DNA from: Spirirestis rafaelensis WJT71-NPBG6
GTDB lineage: Bacteria > Cyanobacteriota > Cyanobacteriia > Cyanobacteriales > Nostocaceae
Assembly (NCBI GenBank): GCA_019359015.1
Contig: JAHHID010000020.1
Coordinates: 31,346-95,345 of the forward strand
Direction of reading: 5' to 3'
Length of the DNA stretch: 64,000 nt
Shown here: positions 53,207-61,725 of the stretch, piece by piece
How the letters are laid out: the number at the start of each line of letters is the position of its first letter
Position numbering within the stretch: the first letter of the stretch is position 1
The notes under the pieces: model-generated
The model's input: the letters and a program-made list of their open reading frames with translations, nothing else
What the model was told of the DNA's origin: nothing
Database searches by the model: none
Program-made: the position numbers and the translations under genes

Positions 53207-53806
53207 TCACTTTTGCAAGACGACATTAAAGGAATTTAAATATCCCGTAATGCTTTTTGCTAAATACTTTTGCTGCCTTTTAGTCGTTATGACCATGACT
53301 TGATACAAGCGACCCTCGGCGAAATACATTCTATTTCTAGTGATTTTGCCACCAGAATTTATATATTCAATTTCTTTGCCTGGATGACCATTATAACTAC
53401 GAATATCGCGCTGACTGACTAAATTACTTTGCGTAGTCTTTAAAGCCATTTCCTGTGCATTATTGAGGATTTCTTGAGGATTGTTCATTTGACCATAACT
53501 ATCAGGAAAGTCATTAAAAGCAACTACATATGCTACTTCCTGCTTTGGTGGTTGTCCGAGAAAGATTTCTAAATTAATTTCTCCCATGAATGTTTTTTGA
53601 GTTTGAGTAACTCTTTTGGGCATTCCTGGCATCAAAACGGTAAAACGTCCGTCTGGGGCAGTGAATAATTTCCATTGCGATACTTGAGAATCGCTTGTTT
53701 GTGCTTGCGAAACCGCAACTTTAGGTTTACGCGCTTCAACTACCGTATATGTACTGCTGACAAATGTGGCGACAGCGATTAACGGCAAAAAAACTTTAAT
53801 TGTCAT
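53207..53806 (-). CDS. exported hypothetical protein
   Basis: A 199-residue protein with a Sec signal peptide (MTIKVFLPLIAVATFVSSTY, cleavage near residue 25) and a globular body: WKLFTAPDGRFTVLMPGMPK, EVAYVVAFNDFPDSYGQ, NGHPGKEIEYINSGGKITRN and MYFAEGRLYQVMVI. This pattern is found in cyanobacterial periplasmic proteins of unknown function. No enzyme motif. Confidence 0.7.
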   Translation of the reverse strand: MTIKVFLPLIAVATFVSSTYTVVEARKPKVAVSQAQTSDSQVSQWKLFTAPDGRFTVLMPGMPKRVTQTQKTFMGEINLEIFLGQPPKQEVAYVVAFNDFPDSYGQMNNPQEILNNAQEMALKTTQSNLVSQRDIRSYNGHPGKEIEYINSGGKITRNRMYFAEGRLYQVMVITTKRQQKYLAKSITGYLNSFNVVLQK

Positions 53807-53851
53807 AGTTTTTGCTTTTGGAGATGCTAATACTACTTATGCTGCTAGCTG

Positions 53852-54877
53852 TTATAACCTAGCCGCGTGCAAAGCAGCACCGATTAGCCCCACCTGTTGA
53901 TTAAGAACAATATGCACCGGTATATCTTCGAGGAGGCTCCGCATCCTGCCTTTTTGGGTGAAATTCAACAAAAACCTGTCTTGTTGAAGTAAAGGGAGAA
54001 TTTTGGTAGCAATGCCGCCAGCAACATATAAACCGCCATAGGGTAAGAGTTTCAGGGCAAGATTTCCAGCTTCTGCGCCGTAAGCTTCGACAAATATTTG
54101 CATAGTTTGTTCCGAAAGGCGATCGCTTCCTTGAAGTGCAGCATTACCAATCGCCGCCCCTGGATCAACACTTTTCTCTTGCTGTCCGGCTTCTTGTTCC
54201 CAAGTTCTGACAACTTCAGCGATTTCTGGTGATTCGCGCTGTATTTTGCGATCGCGCAGAAATTGATAAATTGCTACAATCCCTTGACCAGAAACTACCC
54301 TTTCCACCGAAACGCGCTGGATATCATGTTTATTCAGCAAGTGTTTCATAAGTTGAAACTCTAACTCAGTACGAGGAGCAAAATCAACATGTCCACCTTC
54401 TGAAGGAAAGACTTGATATTTGTCTTGCTGCTTCATTAAAAATCCTTGTCCTAAACCAGTACCAGCGCCAATAATCGCAATTGGGGCTGTTGGTTGAAAT
54501 TTCCCAGTTTGCAAAGTGTGCAAGTCTTGTTTGTTTAAACCCAGAATGCCATAGCCAATCGCCGCAAAGTCATTGATTAGAGAAATATGGGCGATATCTA
54601 GTTCTTGTTCTAAACGTTGGATATCCAAGAACCAAGCTAAATTGGTCAACTTAGCAGTATCCTTGACCACCGGACCTGCGATCGCAAAACAAGCCTTTTC
54701 TGGTGTTGATGTGTTAGCTTTTGCCAAAAACTGCTTTACCATCGGTACTAAATCAGGAAAATCAGCACTGCGGTAACGTTCCTCAGAAATAGTATGCAAC
54801 TCTGATGAGTCCGATGCTTCCACCAGTCTCAAAATCGTTTTTGTGCCGCCGATGTCCCCTGCTAATAGTAATGTCAT
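53852..54877 (-). CDS. glk: glucokinase
   Basis: A 341-residue ROK-unrelated Glk-family kinase that phosphorylates glucose with ATP. LLAGDIGGTKTILRL is the phosphate loop, AIAGPVVKDTAKLTNLAW the sugar-binding region, and AIIGAGTGLGQGFLM and SEGGHVDFAPRTELE carry further conserved residues. The start MTLLLAGDIGG at 54877 is preferred; the 14 upstream codons are repeat-derived. It should feed glucose into the oxidative pentose pathway. Confidence 0.93.
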   Translation of the reverse strand: MTLLLAGDIGGTKTILRLVEASDSSELHTISEERYRSADFPDLVPMVKQFLAKANTSTPEKACFAIAGPVVKDTAKLTNLAWFLDIQRLEQELDIAHISLINDFAAIGYGILGLNKQDLHTLQTGKFQPTAPIAIIGAGTGLGQGFLMKQQDKYQVFPSEGGHVDFAPRTELEFQLMKHLLNKHDIQRVSVERVVSGQGIVAIYQFLRDRKIQRESPEIAEVVRTWEQEAGQQEKSVDPGAAIGNAALQGSDRLSEQTMQIFVEAYGAEAGNLALKLLPYGGLYVAGGIATKILPLLQQDRFLLNFTQKGRMRSLLEDIPVHIVLNQQVGLIGAALHAARL

Positions 54878-54895
54878 AGCGATTTTAGATTTTAG

Positions 54896-54971
54896 ATTAG
54901 CGCATTGGGCATTGGGCATGGGGCATTGGTATTAATTCTTTTTCTAATTCCTAGTCCCTAGTCCCTAATCC
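54896..54971. repeat. minisatellite between glk and the phosphatase gene
   Basis: GGGCATTGGGCATGGGGCATT units and, closer to 54970, CTAGTCCCTAGTCCCTAATC units. Confidence 0.8.
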
Positions 54972-55619
54972 CTAATTAAACCTGATTACTTGTTCTATCT
55001 CACTTAAATGGGAAGTATCTCCGCTTAGTTCTAATAACCATTCTGGTTCTTCACGGACAACTTTCACCAAGGAACACAGCGAAGCTTTCACCTCTGTTTT
55101 GGCAATTTCACCGACTAAACCCATCGCCGCACCCAATACAGATGCACCGTGCGCCACAAGTAAGATATGGTCTGGAAAGAATTCTGTAGATAAACATCTG
55201 GCAGTTTGCCCAGAACGCGATCGCACTTGCTCGCGAGTTTCCGGATATTTAGCAGCAATGCGCGGAGTGTAGCTAATATCAATTCTGGGGAATAATTCTG
55301 CTAGCAGTCGAGTTGGCAGTTTTACTGGTTCTTCTGTCATCCAAGCTGGATTCAGCCATTCGCTCAAACCTGTTTCCAGTTTAATCGGCAAATTGAGAAC
55401 TTCTGCAACTGCGTTTGCCGTTTGGACGGTTCGCAAAAAGGGAGAAGCGAAAATATGTTTAATTTTTTCGTGGTTCAGTCGTTTAGCTAACTGTTGCGCT
55501 TGGATCATACCATCATCAGACAGTGGCGGATCGTAACGGCGTTCGGCGGTGAGAAACCAATCAGGGTTGACAAAATCAAGGCGGTTGGCGTGTCTTGCAA
55601 TCCAGACAATTTGAGTCAT
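54972..55619 (-). CDS. histidine phosphatase family protein
   Basis: A 215-residue phosphoglycerate-mutase-like phosphatase. The active-site motif RHA(N) in VWIARHANRLDF replaces the usual RHG(E/Q), FASPFLRTVQTANAVA has the second Arg, and HILLVAHGASVLGA holds the second His. The family includes SixA-, CobC- and GpmB-like enzymes; the target is unknown. Start MTQIVWIARHA at 55619 is chosen as the first residue group that fits the fold. Downstream of the GH57 gene on the same strand. Confidence 0.8.
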   Translation of the reverse strand: MTQIVWIARHANRLDFVNPDWFLTAERRYDPPLSDDGMIQAQQLAKRLNHEKIKHIFASPFLRTVQTANAVAEVLNLPIKLETGLSEWLNPAWMTEEPVKLPTRLLAELFPRIDISYTPRIAAKYPETREQVRSRSGQTARCLSTEFFPDHILLVAHGASVLGAAMGLVGEIAKTEVKASLCSLVKVVREEPEWLLELSGDTSHLSEIEQVIRFN

Positions 55620-55707
55620 GCGGTGATATCGAGGCGATGAAAATTCGCGACTATACAAACGTGCGTCCGTATATGCGGACTTCCAATTTTACCGAAAAAC
55701 TGGGTCT

Positions 55708-55737
55708 AAAGCCCCGTCCTTCTAGGACGGCTTTTTC
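55708..55737 (+). terminator. hairpin with T-run
   Basis: CCGTCCT and AGGACGG with a TCT loop, flanked by AAAGCC/GGCTTT and followed by CTTTTTCTTT. It faces rightward where no gene ends, so it may be the remnant end of a mobile element. Confidence 0.5.
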
Positions 55738-55780
55738 TTTGTCTTTAGGCTTGTGATGAGTTCCCTATTCCCACAAGTGA

Positions 55781-55820
55781 AAAACAAGATCCCCTACTTC
55801 GAGTGAGAAGTAGGGGATCT
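55781..55820 (-). terminator. Rho-independent terminator of the GH57 gene
   Basis: AGATCCCCTACTTC (55787-55800) pairs perfectly with GAAGTAGGGGATCT (55807-55820) around a six-base loop; on the minus strand the stem is followed by TGTTTTTC. It begins 64 bases past the end of the GH57 gene. Confidence 0.8.
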
Positions 55821-55883
55821 GAGTCCAATTGAAAAGCTTACGGTATAACTTTTTTGAGCGTAAGTCCTAACAAGAGTGCAATA

Positions 55884-57473
55884 CTATAACGGGCGATAGA
55901 CGCGATAGTTAATTTCTGGGAAAATGTTGTCCATCAACTCGACTTTTTCTAACCAACCGCTGTCAACTTTGCCGATTTTGATTTCTTCATACAGCTTATT
56001 AAAGCGCATGAGGTGCGATCGCGTCCTTCTCACTGCATAAGGTACCATCGTTCCCGTCCGCATAATAAAAGCCCAGTCAGAAGATTGCGCTAACAACAGT
56101 TCGCGTGCTGCTTGGTTGAGTGCTTTCCACTGCAACTCATCAGCCGGTTCCAATCGTCCCAATTCAATCATCCGCTCAGTTGCTTTGTGCAAATGCGGGT
56201 AAATCCACGCATTCGTTTCGTTCAACCAATACTCGTGAAATCCTTTATAACCCCAACTTGACTGCGAAGGACGACAAACTTGTTGATTTGGTTCTGCCTT
56301 TAAATAATCTGCCAAGTGCGTCATTGCATAGGTTTTTTGGTCATACCATGACTTACGGAACAGATAATCAATAAACCAAGGTCCTTCATACCACCAATGA
56401 CCAAATAACTCCGCATCGTAAGGCGAAACGATAATCGGCGGACGCTGCATTATCCCATGAAGATGTTCAGCTTGCCGTTCGCGATTATACATAAAATTGT
56501 CGGCGTGCTCTGCTGCCTTCTCCCTCGCCCAGTATGGATCATAGAGCGCCTTATCTGACAGTCCTAAGCCACGTCCAGTAATTTTATGATACTTAATACC
56601 CGTGTTTTTACGCTGACCGTTGGGCATGATGTAGGGCTTAATGTACTCATATTCAGCTTCCCAGCCCAAATCTTTGTAAAATTCGCGGTATTCAGCCGCA
56701 CCAGGATATCCCACCTCAGATGACCATACCTGCTGCGAAGACTCATGATCGCGTCCAAAGACAGCAACACCAGTTTCCGTAAAAATTGGCGCATAGCTAC
56801 CAAAGCGGGGACGCGGACGAGCGTAAAGAATGCCATGTCCATCAGTGAGGAAGTAGCGCAAACCCGCATCAGCCAGCATCCGCTCCAAACCTTCATAATA
56901 GGCGCATTCCGGCAACCAAATGCCTCGCGGACGGCGACCAAAAGTTTGCTCGTAGTGTTCGCAAGCTACTTGAATTTGCGCCCACACAGCCTCTGGATAC
57001 ATTTTCATCAGCGGCAAATAGCCGTGAGTCGCGCCGCATGTTATAATTTCTAGGTTGTTAGAGTCTTGGAACTGCTTAAAAGCTGTTACCAAGTCGCCTT
57101 TGTAGAGTTCCCATATCTGACGCGCTTCGTTGAATTCGGTAGCGTAATGTTCGGCTAAATAGCGCATATGCCCGTTGTTGGCATTATGCTCTGCTTCAAG
57201 TCCTATGAGTTGTTGTAGTTGAGTTAAGTGTGCATCGTAGCGTTCTTGCAGCAGCGGATCGCGGAGCATGGACACCAACGGTGGTGTCATGCTCATAGTG
57301 ATTTTAAAGTCGATGCCGTCTCGCTTTAATCCTTCAAATACTTTCAGTAAAGGGATGTATGTTTCCGTAATGGCTTCATAAAGCCATTCTTCCTCCAGCA
57401 CATAGTCACTTTCAGGGTGACGAACGAAGGGCAGGTGTGCATGAAGTACAAGTGCAACGTAGCCGATAGCCAT
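55884..57473 (-). CDS. GH57 family 1,4-alpha-glucan branching enzyme
   Basis: A 529-residue glycoside hydrolase family 57 protein. It begins MAIGYVALVLHAHLPFVRHP, the typical GH57 opening (HAHLPF). The nucleophile Glu is in RGIWLPECAYYEG and the acid Asp in VSPYDAELFGHWWYEG. The C-terminal helical part (SSWGYKGFHEYWLN...) is that of branching enzymes rather than amylopullulanases. It would insert alpha-1,6 branches into glycogen in the cytoplasm, parallel to the GH13 GlgB. Transcribed alone with a clear terminator. Confidence 0.88.
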   Translation of the reverse strand: MAIGYVALVLHAHLPFVRHPESDYVLEEEWLYEAITETYIPLLKVFEGLKRDGIDFKITMSMTPPLVSMLRDPLLQERYDAHLTQLQQLIGLEAEHNANNGHMRYLAEHYATEFNEARQIWELYKGDLVTAFKQFQDSNNLEIITCGATHGYLPLMKMYPEAVWAQIQVACEHYEQTFGRRPRGIWLPECAYYEGLERMLADAGLRYFLTDGHGILYARPRPRFGSYAPIFTETGVAVFGRDHESSQQVWSSEVGYPGAAEYREFYKDLGWEAEYEYIKPYIMPNGQRKNTGIKYHKITGRGLGLSDKALYDPYWAREKAAEHADNFMYNRERQAEHLHGIMQRPPIIVSPYDAELFGHWWYEGPWFIDYLFRKSWYDQKTYAMTHLADYLKAEPNQQVCRPSQSSWGYKGFHEYWLNETNAWIYPHLHKATERMIELGRLEPADELQWKALNQAARELLLAQSSDWAFIMRTGTMVPYAVRRTRSHLMRFNKLYEEIKIGKVDSGWLEKVELMDNIFPEINYRVYRPL

Positions 57474-57561
57474 AGTGATTCCGGGGTGGTACGTGTAAGT
57501 TGAAGGTGGAGAGATTGGGCAGAAATTAACAATATTTTAAGACTTTATCAGGAGCGTAGCA

Positions 57562-58356
57562 GTGTTTGGTATTTCTTTTCAATCGATGCTACCCCAGACG
57601 CGAAAATGTTCGTCTATCTTAATTAGAGGCACTTACTCAGATAAAAGGAAATTTTCAAGAGTGAAACAGCAACTCGCTTTAGTGTTGCCTATTGTGACCA
57701 GTACTATTTTGGCAGCCTCTGTGTCGCAAGCGGCTCCTTTGCCCACCGAAATTAAGCAACCCACCTTAGAACAACCCGTAGTAAAAGCTACAGCACTGAC
57801 GCTAGAAGACTTGCCATCAGGGTTTCAAGAACTTCCACCTAGCATGAAGGCGGAAATTGCTTCTAAAATAGAACCTTTCAAGCAGTTACTGATCAAAGAG
57901 AATGTGCCGCTAGATAACTTCTTTGCCTTTGTAGAACCGCAAAAGATGGAAGTTGTCATCGGCTTTACGGGTATGCTATCAAATCAGGCTCAACAAGGTC
58001 AATTCGATGCTGCTCTCCAAAAAGCGCGGCAACCAGAGTTTGAGCAACAGATAAAAAAACTGGCGCAGAAACTACCATCAAGTCAAGAAGTGAAAGTGTT
58101 AAAGTACAAGTCGCTTCCAGACTTGAATAATGTGGCACATTTCTCTACGGGTTTTTCCTTAGATGCGAGTATTCAAGAAATGCCTGTAAATTTTGATGTG
58201 GTCAGCTTTCGCCGCAGCAGCGTTGGTGCAATGACAGCGGTTCTATATTTGACTGGGAATAAACCTTCGGTATCTGTGAAGGATGTCGCTACCAAGCTAG
58301 ATGGACGCGTCTTGCAATCTTCACCAATGACTAAGGAACCCAGTGCATCTCAATAG
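57562..58356 (+). CDS. exported hypothetical protein
   Basis: A 264-residue frame starting at a GTG. The likely functional start is the internal GTG at 57661 (VKQQLALVLPIVTSTILAAS), which places a normal signal peptide at the N-terminus with cleavage near SQAAP. The mature part is mixed alpha/beta (LTLEDLPSGFQELPPSMKAE, KMEVVIGFTGMLSNQAQQGQ) with no recognised motif. Divergent from the GH57 gene. Confidence 0.55.
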   Translation: MFGISFQSMLPQTRKCSSILIRGTYSDKRKFSRVKQQLALVLPIVTSTILAASVSQAAPLPTEIKQPTLEQPVVKATALTLEDLPSGFQELPPSMKAEIASKIEPFKQLLIKENVPLDNFFAFVEPQKMEVVIGFTGMLSNQAQQGQFDAALQKARQPEFEQQIKKLAQKLPSSQEVKVLKYKSLPDLNNVAHFSTGFSLDASIQEMPVNFDVVSFRRSSVGAMTAVLYLTGNKPSVSVKDVATKLDGRVLQSSPMTKEPSASQ

Positions 58357-58468
58357 CAATATATAATCAGGAGCGATCGCGTGTGTTGGTTTACTGACCA
58401 CTGCTCCTGAAAGCAACATATTTGATTAACTTTGTAGTAAGGAATGCGCGTCCTTATCTTAATAAGAC

Positions 58469-58484
58469 GAGGACTTAAGTCCTC
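58469..58484. repeat. GAGGACTTAAGTCCTC palindrome
   Basis: A perfect 16-base palindrome followed by ACTACG, in the convergent gap before rsgA. A similar core is at 53172. Confidence 0.75.
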
Positions 58485-58495
58485 ACTACGACTTA

Positions 58496-59674
58496 TCACT
58501 CATCATCTTTATACAATTCCTGCAACTCTTGTAATTGAGTTCTGCGGGATTTTTGGCGATATTTTTTACTTTCAAGCTTCGGTTCGTACTGAGTCTGCCC
58601 TTTGCCTTTCGTTTTTAACTTCTGGGTGGATTCTGGATCGGCTTGTTGGTTAATCTGAGTTTGACGAGCGATCGCTTGCTCTAAAAATTCTAAATAATGC
58701 TCATAACGTTCCCAGTTACCCCGAACTACACAACCAGGTTCGTCTCGATGCAGACAATTACTAAACCGACAGCTATCAACTGCTAATTTCTGCCTAGCTT
58801 CTGGGAAATAACGGATTAATTCTTCCGGGGTACAATCGATATCAGGCTGATTAAAGCCCGGAGTATCTGCCAGCAACCCACCTAATGGTAATTCAAATAA
58901 TTCTACGTGACGGGTGGTGTGACGTCCACGAGATAGTTTGCCAGAAACCTCACCCACGCGCAACTGAGCATCCGGAATCAGCGCATTAATCAAACTGGAT
59001 TTGCCAACTCCTGAAGGTCCCGCCAAGACGGTGATTTTGTCTTGCAACTTATAATATAATTTGTCGATATTTATATTATTATTAACGCTCATAAATAGCG
59101 TTTGATAGCCCCAACCAAGCAGCCGATCGCTTATTTCTGACTGCACCTGAGTTGAAACTAAATCGCCTTTATTCAAGCATAAAACCACATCCAAACCTGT
59201 AGATTCCGCCTTTATTAGAAAGCGACTGAGTTGATAAGGTTCTAGAGGTGGATCGGCAACAGCGAACACTAGGAGAATTTGGTTAACATTAGCGATCGCC
59301 GGACGGTCTAATTCACTATCACGGGGTAAAACAAAAGCGATCGCACCTCGTCCACCAGACCAATCTGGTTCTTCTACAATTACGCGATCGCCTACCATTA
59401 CCTGTTGCCCAATTTTTTTCAACCGCGTTCTACGAGTGCAGAGGAGGAGGGGGGGACAAGGAGAGGGGGGGACAAAAAGAGGGGGGGATGGGGGGAAAGA
59501 ACAATTATTCTTTTCGTCCCTTGTCTCCTTGTCTCCTTGTCTCCCTGTCTCCTTGTCTCCTTGTCTCCCTGTCTCCTTGTCTCCTAAATCCAGTTGCACT
59601 CGGTAAAAATTAGCTTGCACAGCCAACACAGTACCCAGCAACTGCCCAGTGGTAGATAAAGCTTCCCCTTTCAT
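58496..59674 (-). CDS. rsgA: ribosome small subunit-dependent GTPase A
   Basis: RsgA (YjeQ) is a circularly permuted GTPase that helps the final maturation of the 30S subunit. In order: an N-terminal OB fold, the G4-type VVLCLNKGDLVS, then G1 in VLAGPSGVGKSSLINALIP, G3 in LLADTPGFNQP, and the zinc module CRFSNCLHRDEPGC. An in-frame minisatellite insert of about 48 residues (8-residue GDKETGRQ repeats followed by Pro-rich sequence) splits the OB fold at about residues 30-79. The start ATG overlaps the tusA stop by one base (TGATG). An upstream start adding 16 residues is unlikely. Confidence 0.92.
   Translation of the reverse strand: MKGEALSTTGQLLGTVLAVQANFYRVQLDLGDKETGRQGDKETGRQGDKETRDEKNNCSFPPSPPLFVPPSPCPPLLLCTRRTRLKKIGQQVMVGDRVIVEEPDWSGGRGAIAFVLPRDSELDRPAIANVNQILLVFAVADPPLEPYQLSRFLIKAESTGLDVVLCLNKGDLVSTQVQSEISDRLLGWGYQTLFMSVNNNINIDKLYYKLQDKITVLAGPSGVGKSSLINALIPDAQLRVGEVSGKLSRGRHTTRHVELFELPLGGLLADTPGFNQPDIDCTPEELIRYFPEARQKLAVDSCRFSNCLHRDEPGCVVRGNWERYEHYLEFLEQAIARQTQINQQADPESTQKLKTKGKGQTQYEPKLESKKYRQKSRRTQLQELQELYKDDE
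59440..59585. repeat. in-frame 8-base minisatellite in rsgA
   Basis: At least eight TGTCTCCT or TGTCTCCC units at 59520-59583, then G-rich AGGGGGGGAC units. Three 8-base units make 24 bases, so the protein repeats every eight residues (GDKETGRQ). Confidence 0.9.
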
Positions 59675-59928
59675 CAGGCTGTAACAGGATGGCGCACTAA
59701 AAGAGAAAAATAGCCAGTACAATCTGTAATTTGTTCTACCTGATAGCCTGCCATTGTCAGGCTATCAGGAACTTGCTCAATGGGTTCTCCAGGGTCTAAC
59801 CAGACTTCTAGTAAACCTCCCTGTGGCATTTGTTCTAAACGTAATTTCGTCCGCACAAAATTAATCGGGCAAGGGGTGCCGCGCAAATCCAGTTGAGCAT
59901 CGGGTGTTGAGACGGAAGATACGCTCAT
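59674..59928 (-). CDS. tusA: TusA-family sulfur carrier
   Basis: An 84-residue TusA/YedF-family protein with LDLRGTPCPINFVRTKLRLE, where the Cys of CPIN would carry persulfide sulfur. TusA relays sulfur for tRNA thiolation and other sulfur transfers. Its ATG overlaps the dnaJ stop (TAATG) and its stop overlaps the rsgA start (TGATG), so dnaJ, tusA and rsgA are translationally coupled. Confidence 0.88.
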   Translation of the reverse strand: MSVSSVSTPDAQLDLRGTPCPINFVRTKLRLEQMPQGGLLEVWLDPGEPIEQVPDSLTMAGYQVEQITDCTGYFSLLVRHPVTA

Positions 59929-61061
59929 TACTTAAACAAATTTCCCAAGAATCCTTCTAGACCACCTTTACCAGTGCGGTCTCCCTTAATTTTAGCTAGC
60001 TTTTCTAGTAATTCTCGCTCATCTGGCATGACCTTAGTGGGAATATCAATTAACACCGTCAGCATGTGGTCGCCGCGACTTACAGGATTTCCTAAACGTG
60101 GTACGCCGCGATTTTCCAGTTTCATTACCGTATTCGGCTGAGTTCCTGCCGGAATTATCAGTTCCACTGGACCATCTACCGTATTTACCTCTAAACGACA
60201 GCCTAAAATTGCCTGGAGGTAGCTAATTTTGATTTCCGAGAGAATGCTAATTCCATCTCGGTGGAATTCTTCATCCTCATTGACGAATAAGTAAACATAC
60301 AAATCTCCCGGAGGACCACTGCGCTGACCTGCATCTCCCTCATTAGAGATCCGCAAGCGCGTGCCATTATCCACCCCAGCGGGAATTGTAATTTTCAGTT
60401 TTTTCGTTACTTGATTTGCGCCTTTGCCGTCGCAAGCATCACACTTGTCTTCAATTACCATTCCTGTTCCATTACAGGTGGGACAAGTGGAAACTTGAGT
60501 AAAGCTGCCAAAAGGCGTTCTCGTGACGCGGCGTACTTGACCCGAACCAGTACAAGTCGAACAAGTCCGGGGGCGAGTTCCTGCTTTTGCACCAGATCCG
60601 GTACAGACATCACAAGTTTCTAGATGAGAGATGCGAATTTCTTTTTCACCGCCAAATACTGCTTCTCGAAAATCTAACTTCAGGTCTAGCCGCAGGTCAT
60701 CACCTCGCACCGGACCACCGCGCCGTCTTTGCGTAGAAGGACCGCCCATCCCGCCTGCGAAGCCACTGAAAATACTTTCAAAGATATCGGCAAAGCCACC
60801 CATGTCGCTCATATCTTGAAAGCCTGCGCCACCAGCAGCACCGGACACACCAGCTTCACCAAAACGGTTGTAACGCTCTCTGATTTCCGGCTCAGAAAGC
60901 ACTTCATAAGCGCGGTTGATTTCCTTAAAGCGATCCTCCGCTCCCGGTTCTTTGTTCACGTCTGGGTGATACTTCCGGGCTAGGCGGCGGTATGCGCCTT
61001 TAATTTCTTCTTTGTCGGCGTCACGAGAGACACCTAAAATTTCATAATAATCGCGGGCCAT
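59928..61061 (-). CDS. dnaJ: chaperone protein DnaJ
   Basis: A full-length type I DnaJ (377 residues). J domain (residues 3-68) with HPD in KYHPDVNKE, Gly/Phe-rich region with [16 protein letters not shown], four zinc repeats ([32 protein letters not shown]) and the C-terminal substrate domains. DnaJ delivers clients to DnaK and stimulates its ATPase. It leads an operon dnaJ-tusA-rsgA and lies downstream of dnaK on the same strand. Confidence 0.97.
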   Translation of the reverse strand: MARDYYEILGVSRDADKEEIKGAYRRLARKYHPDVNKEPGAEDRFKEINRAYEVLSEPEIRERYNRFGEAGVSGAAGGAGFQDMSDMGGFADIFESIFSGFAGGMGGPSTQRRRGGPVRGDDLRLDLKLDFREAVFGGEKEIRISHLETCDVCTGSGAKAGTRPRTCSTCTGSGQVRRVTRTPFGSFTQVSTCPTCNGTGMVIEDKCDACDGKGANQVTKKLKITIPAGVDNGTRLRISNEGDAGQRSGPPGDLYVYLFVNEDEEFHRDGISILSEIKISYLQAILGCRLEVNTVDGPVELIIPAGTQPNTVMKLENRGVPRLGNPVSRGDHMLTVLIDIPTKVMPDERELLEKLAKIKGDRTGKGGLEGFLGNLFK

Positions 61062-61725
61062 ATAGCAAAGGTAAAAGTTAGAAGGTAGAAAGCGGAAGGC
61101 AGAACTTCAAAAAGGCAAAGGTTAATTTTTGTTAATACTTTATTTTACCTTTTACACGCCAGGTGCTTCAACGCACTGGCTGCTTTAACAAAAATCAGCA
61201 GCATATTTTTAGCATGAGATCCTTTGCTCCTAAAATAGGACAAAAGCTACTCAATTAGAAGCAACTTGCCCTGCATCAGACTTAAAGAAAGCTAACTTTG
61301 GGCAAGTTTTTTGCTCAAACTTCTCACTGCCGATTCGGCTGTTTCTTTTACATTGTGCTACGCAGGATGATAAAACCCCGCCGATCAACAGAGGAGCTAC
61401 CCGCACCAAGAGGTGTGGAAAACCCCCATATACATTTGATCGTATCTGTAGTAGCACACTGTGTAGTCCACGGCAACTCGCTTCTACAATCTAGCAAACC
61501 ATTGCGGTACAGCACCAGGTTTGGCGATAAAGGGGACTAGGGACTGGTGAGTCCAGCACAATTGTCCTGGTTTCCCTCTCCTATCGGAGACGCTTGTGGT
61601 GCGTCGGCTCTGCCAACGCGAACGTGCCTACTCTGGCTCTCCCGTTGGAGGAATAGGAAATAATTATTACCAATGCCCTATGCCCTATGCCCTATGCCCA
61701 ATGCCCTATGCCCTATGCCCAATCC
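61062..61725. other. 664-base dnaK-dnaJ spacer filled with repeats
   Basis: GCCAGGTGCTTCAACGCACTGGC at about 61168 forms a short hairpin. CTATCGGAGACGCTTGTGGT (61581) and ACGCGAACGTGCC are parts of the GGAGACG...GCGAAC repeat, and CCCTATGCCCTATGCCCAATG units fill 61672-61725 next to the dnaK stop. No gene is supported. The length makes separate promoters for dnaK and dnaJ likely. Confidence 0.6.

Noticed and set aside
61251..61457. 68-codon minus-strand frame between dnaK and dnaJ
   Set aside because: No RBS, no family likeness and surrounded by repeat DNA.
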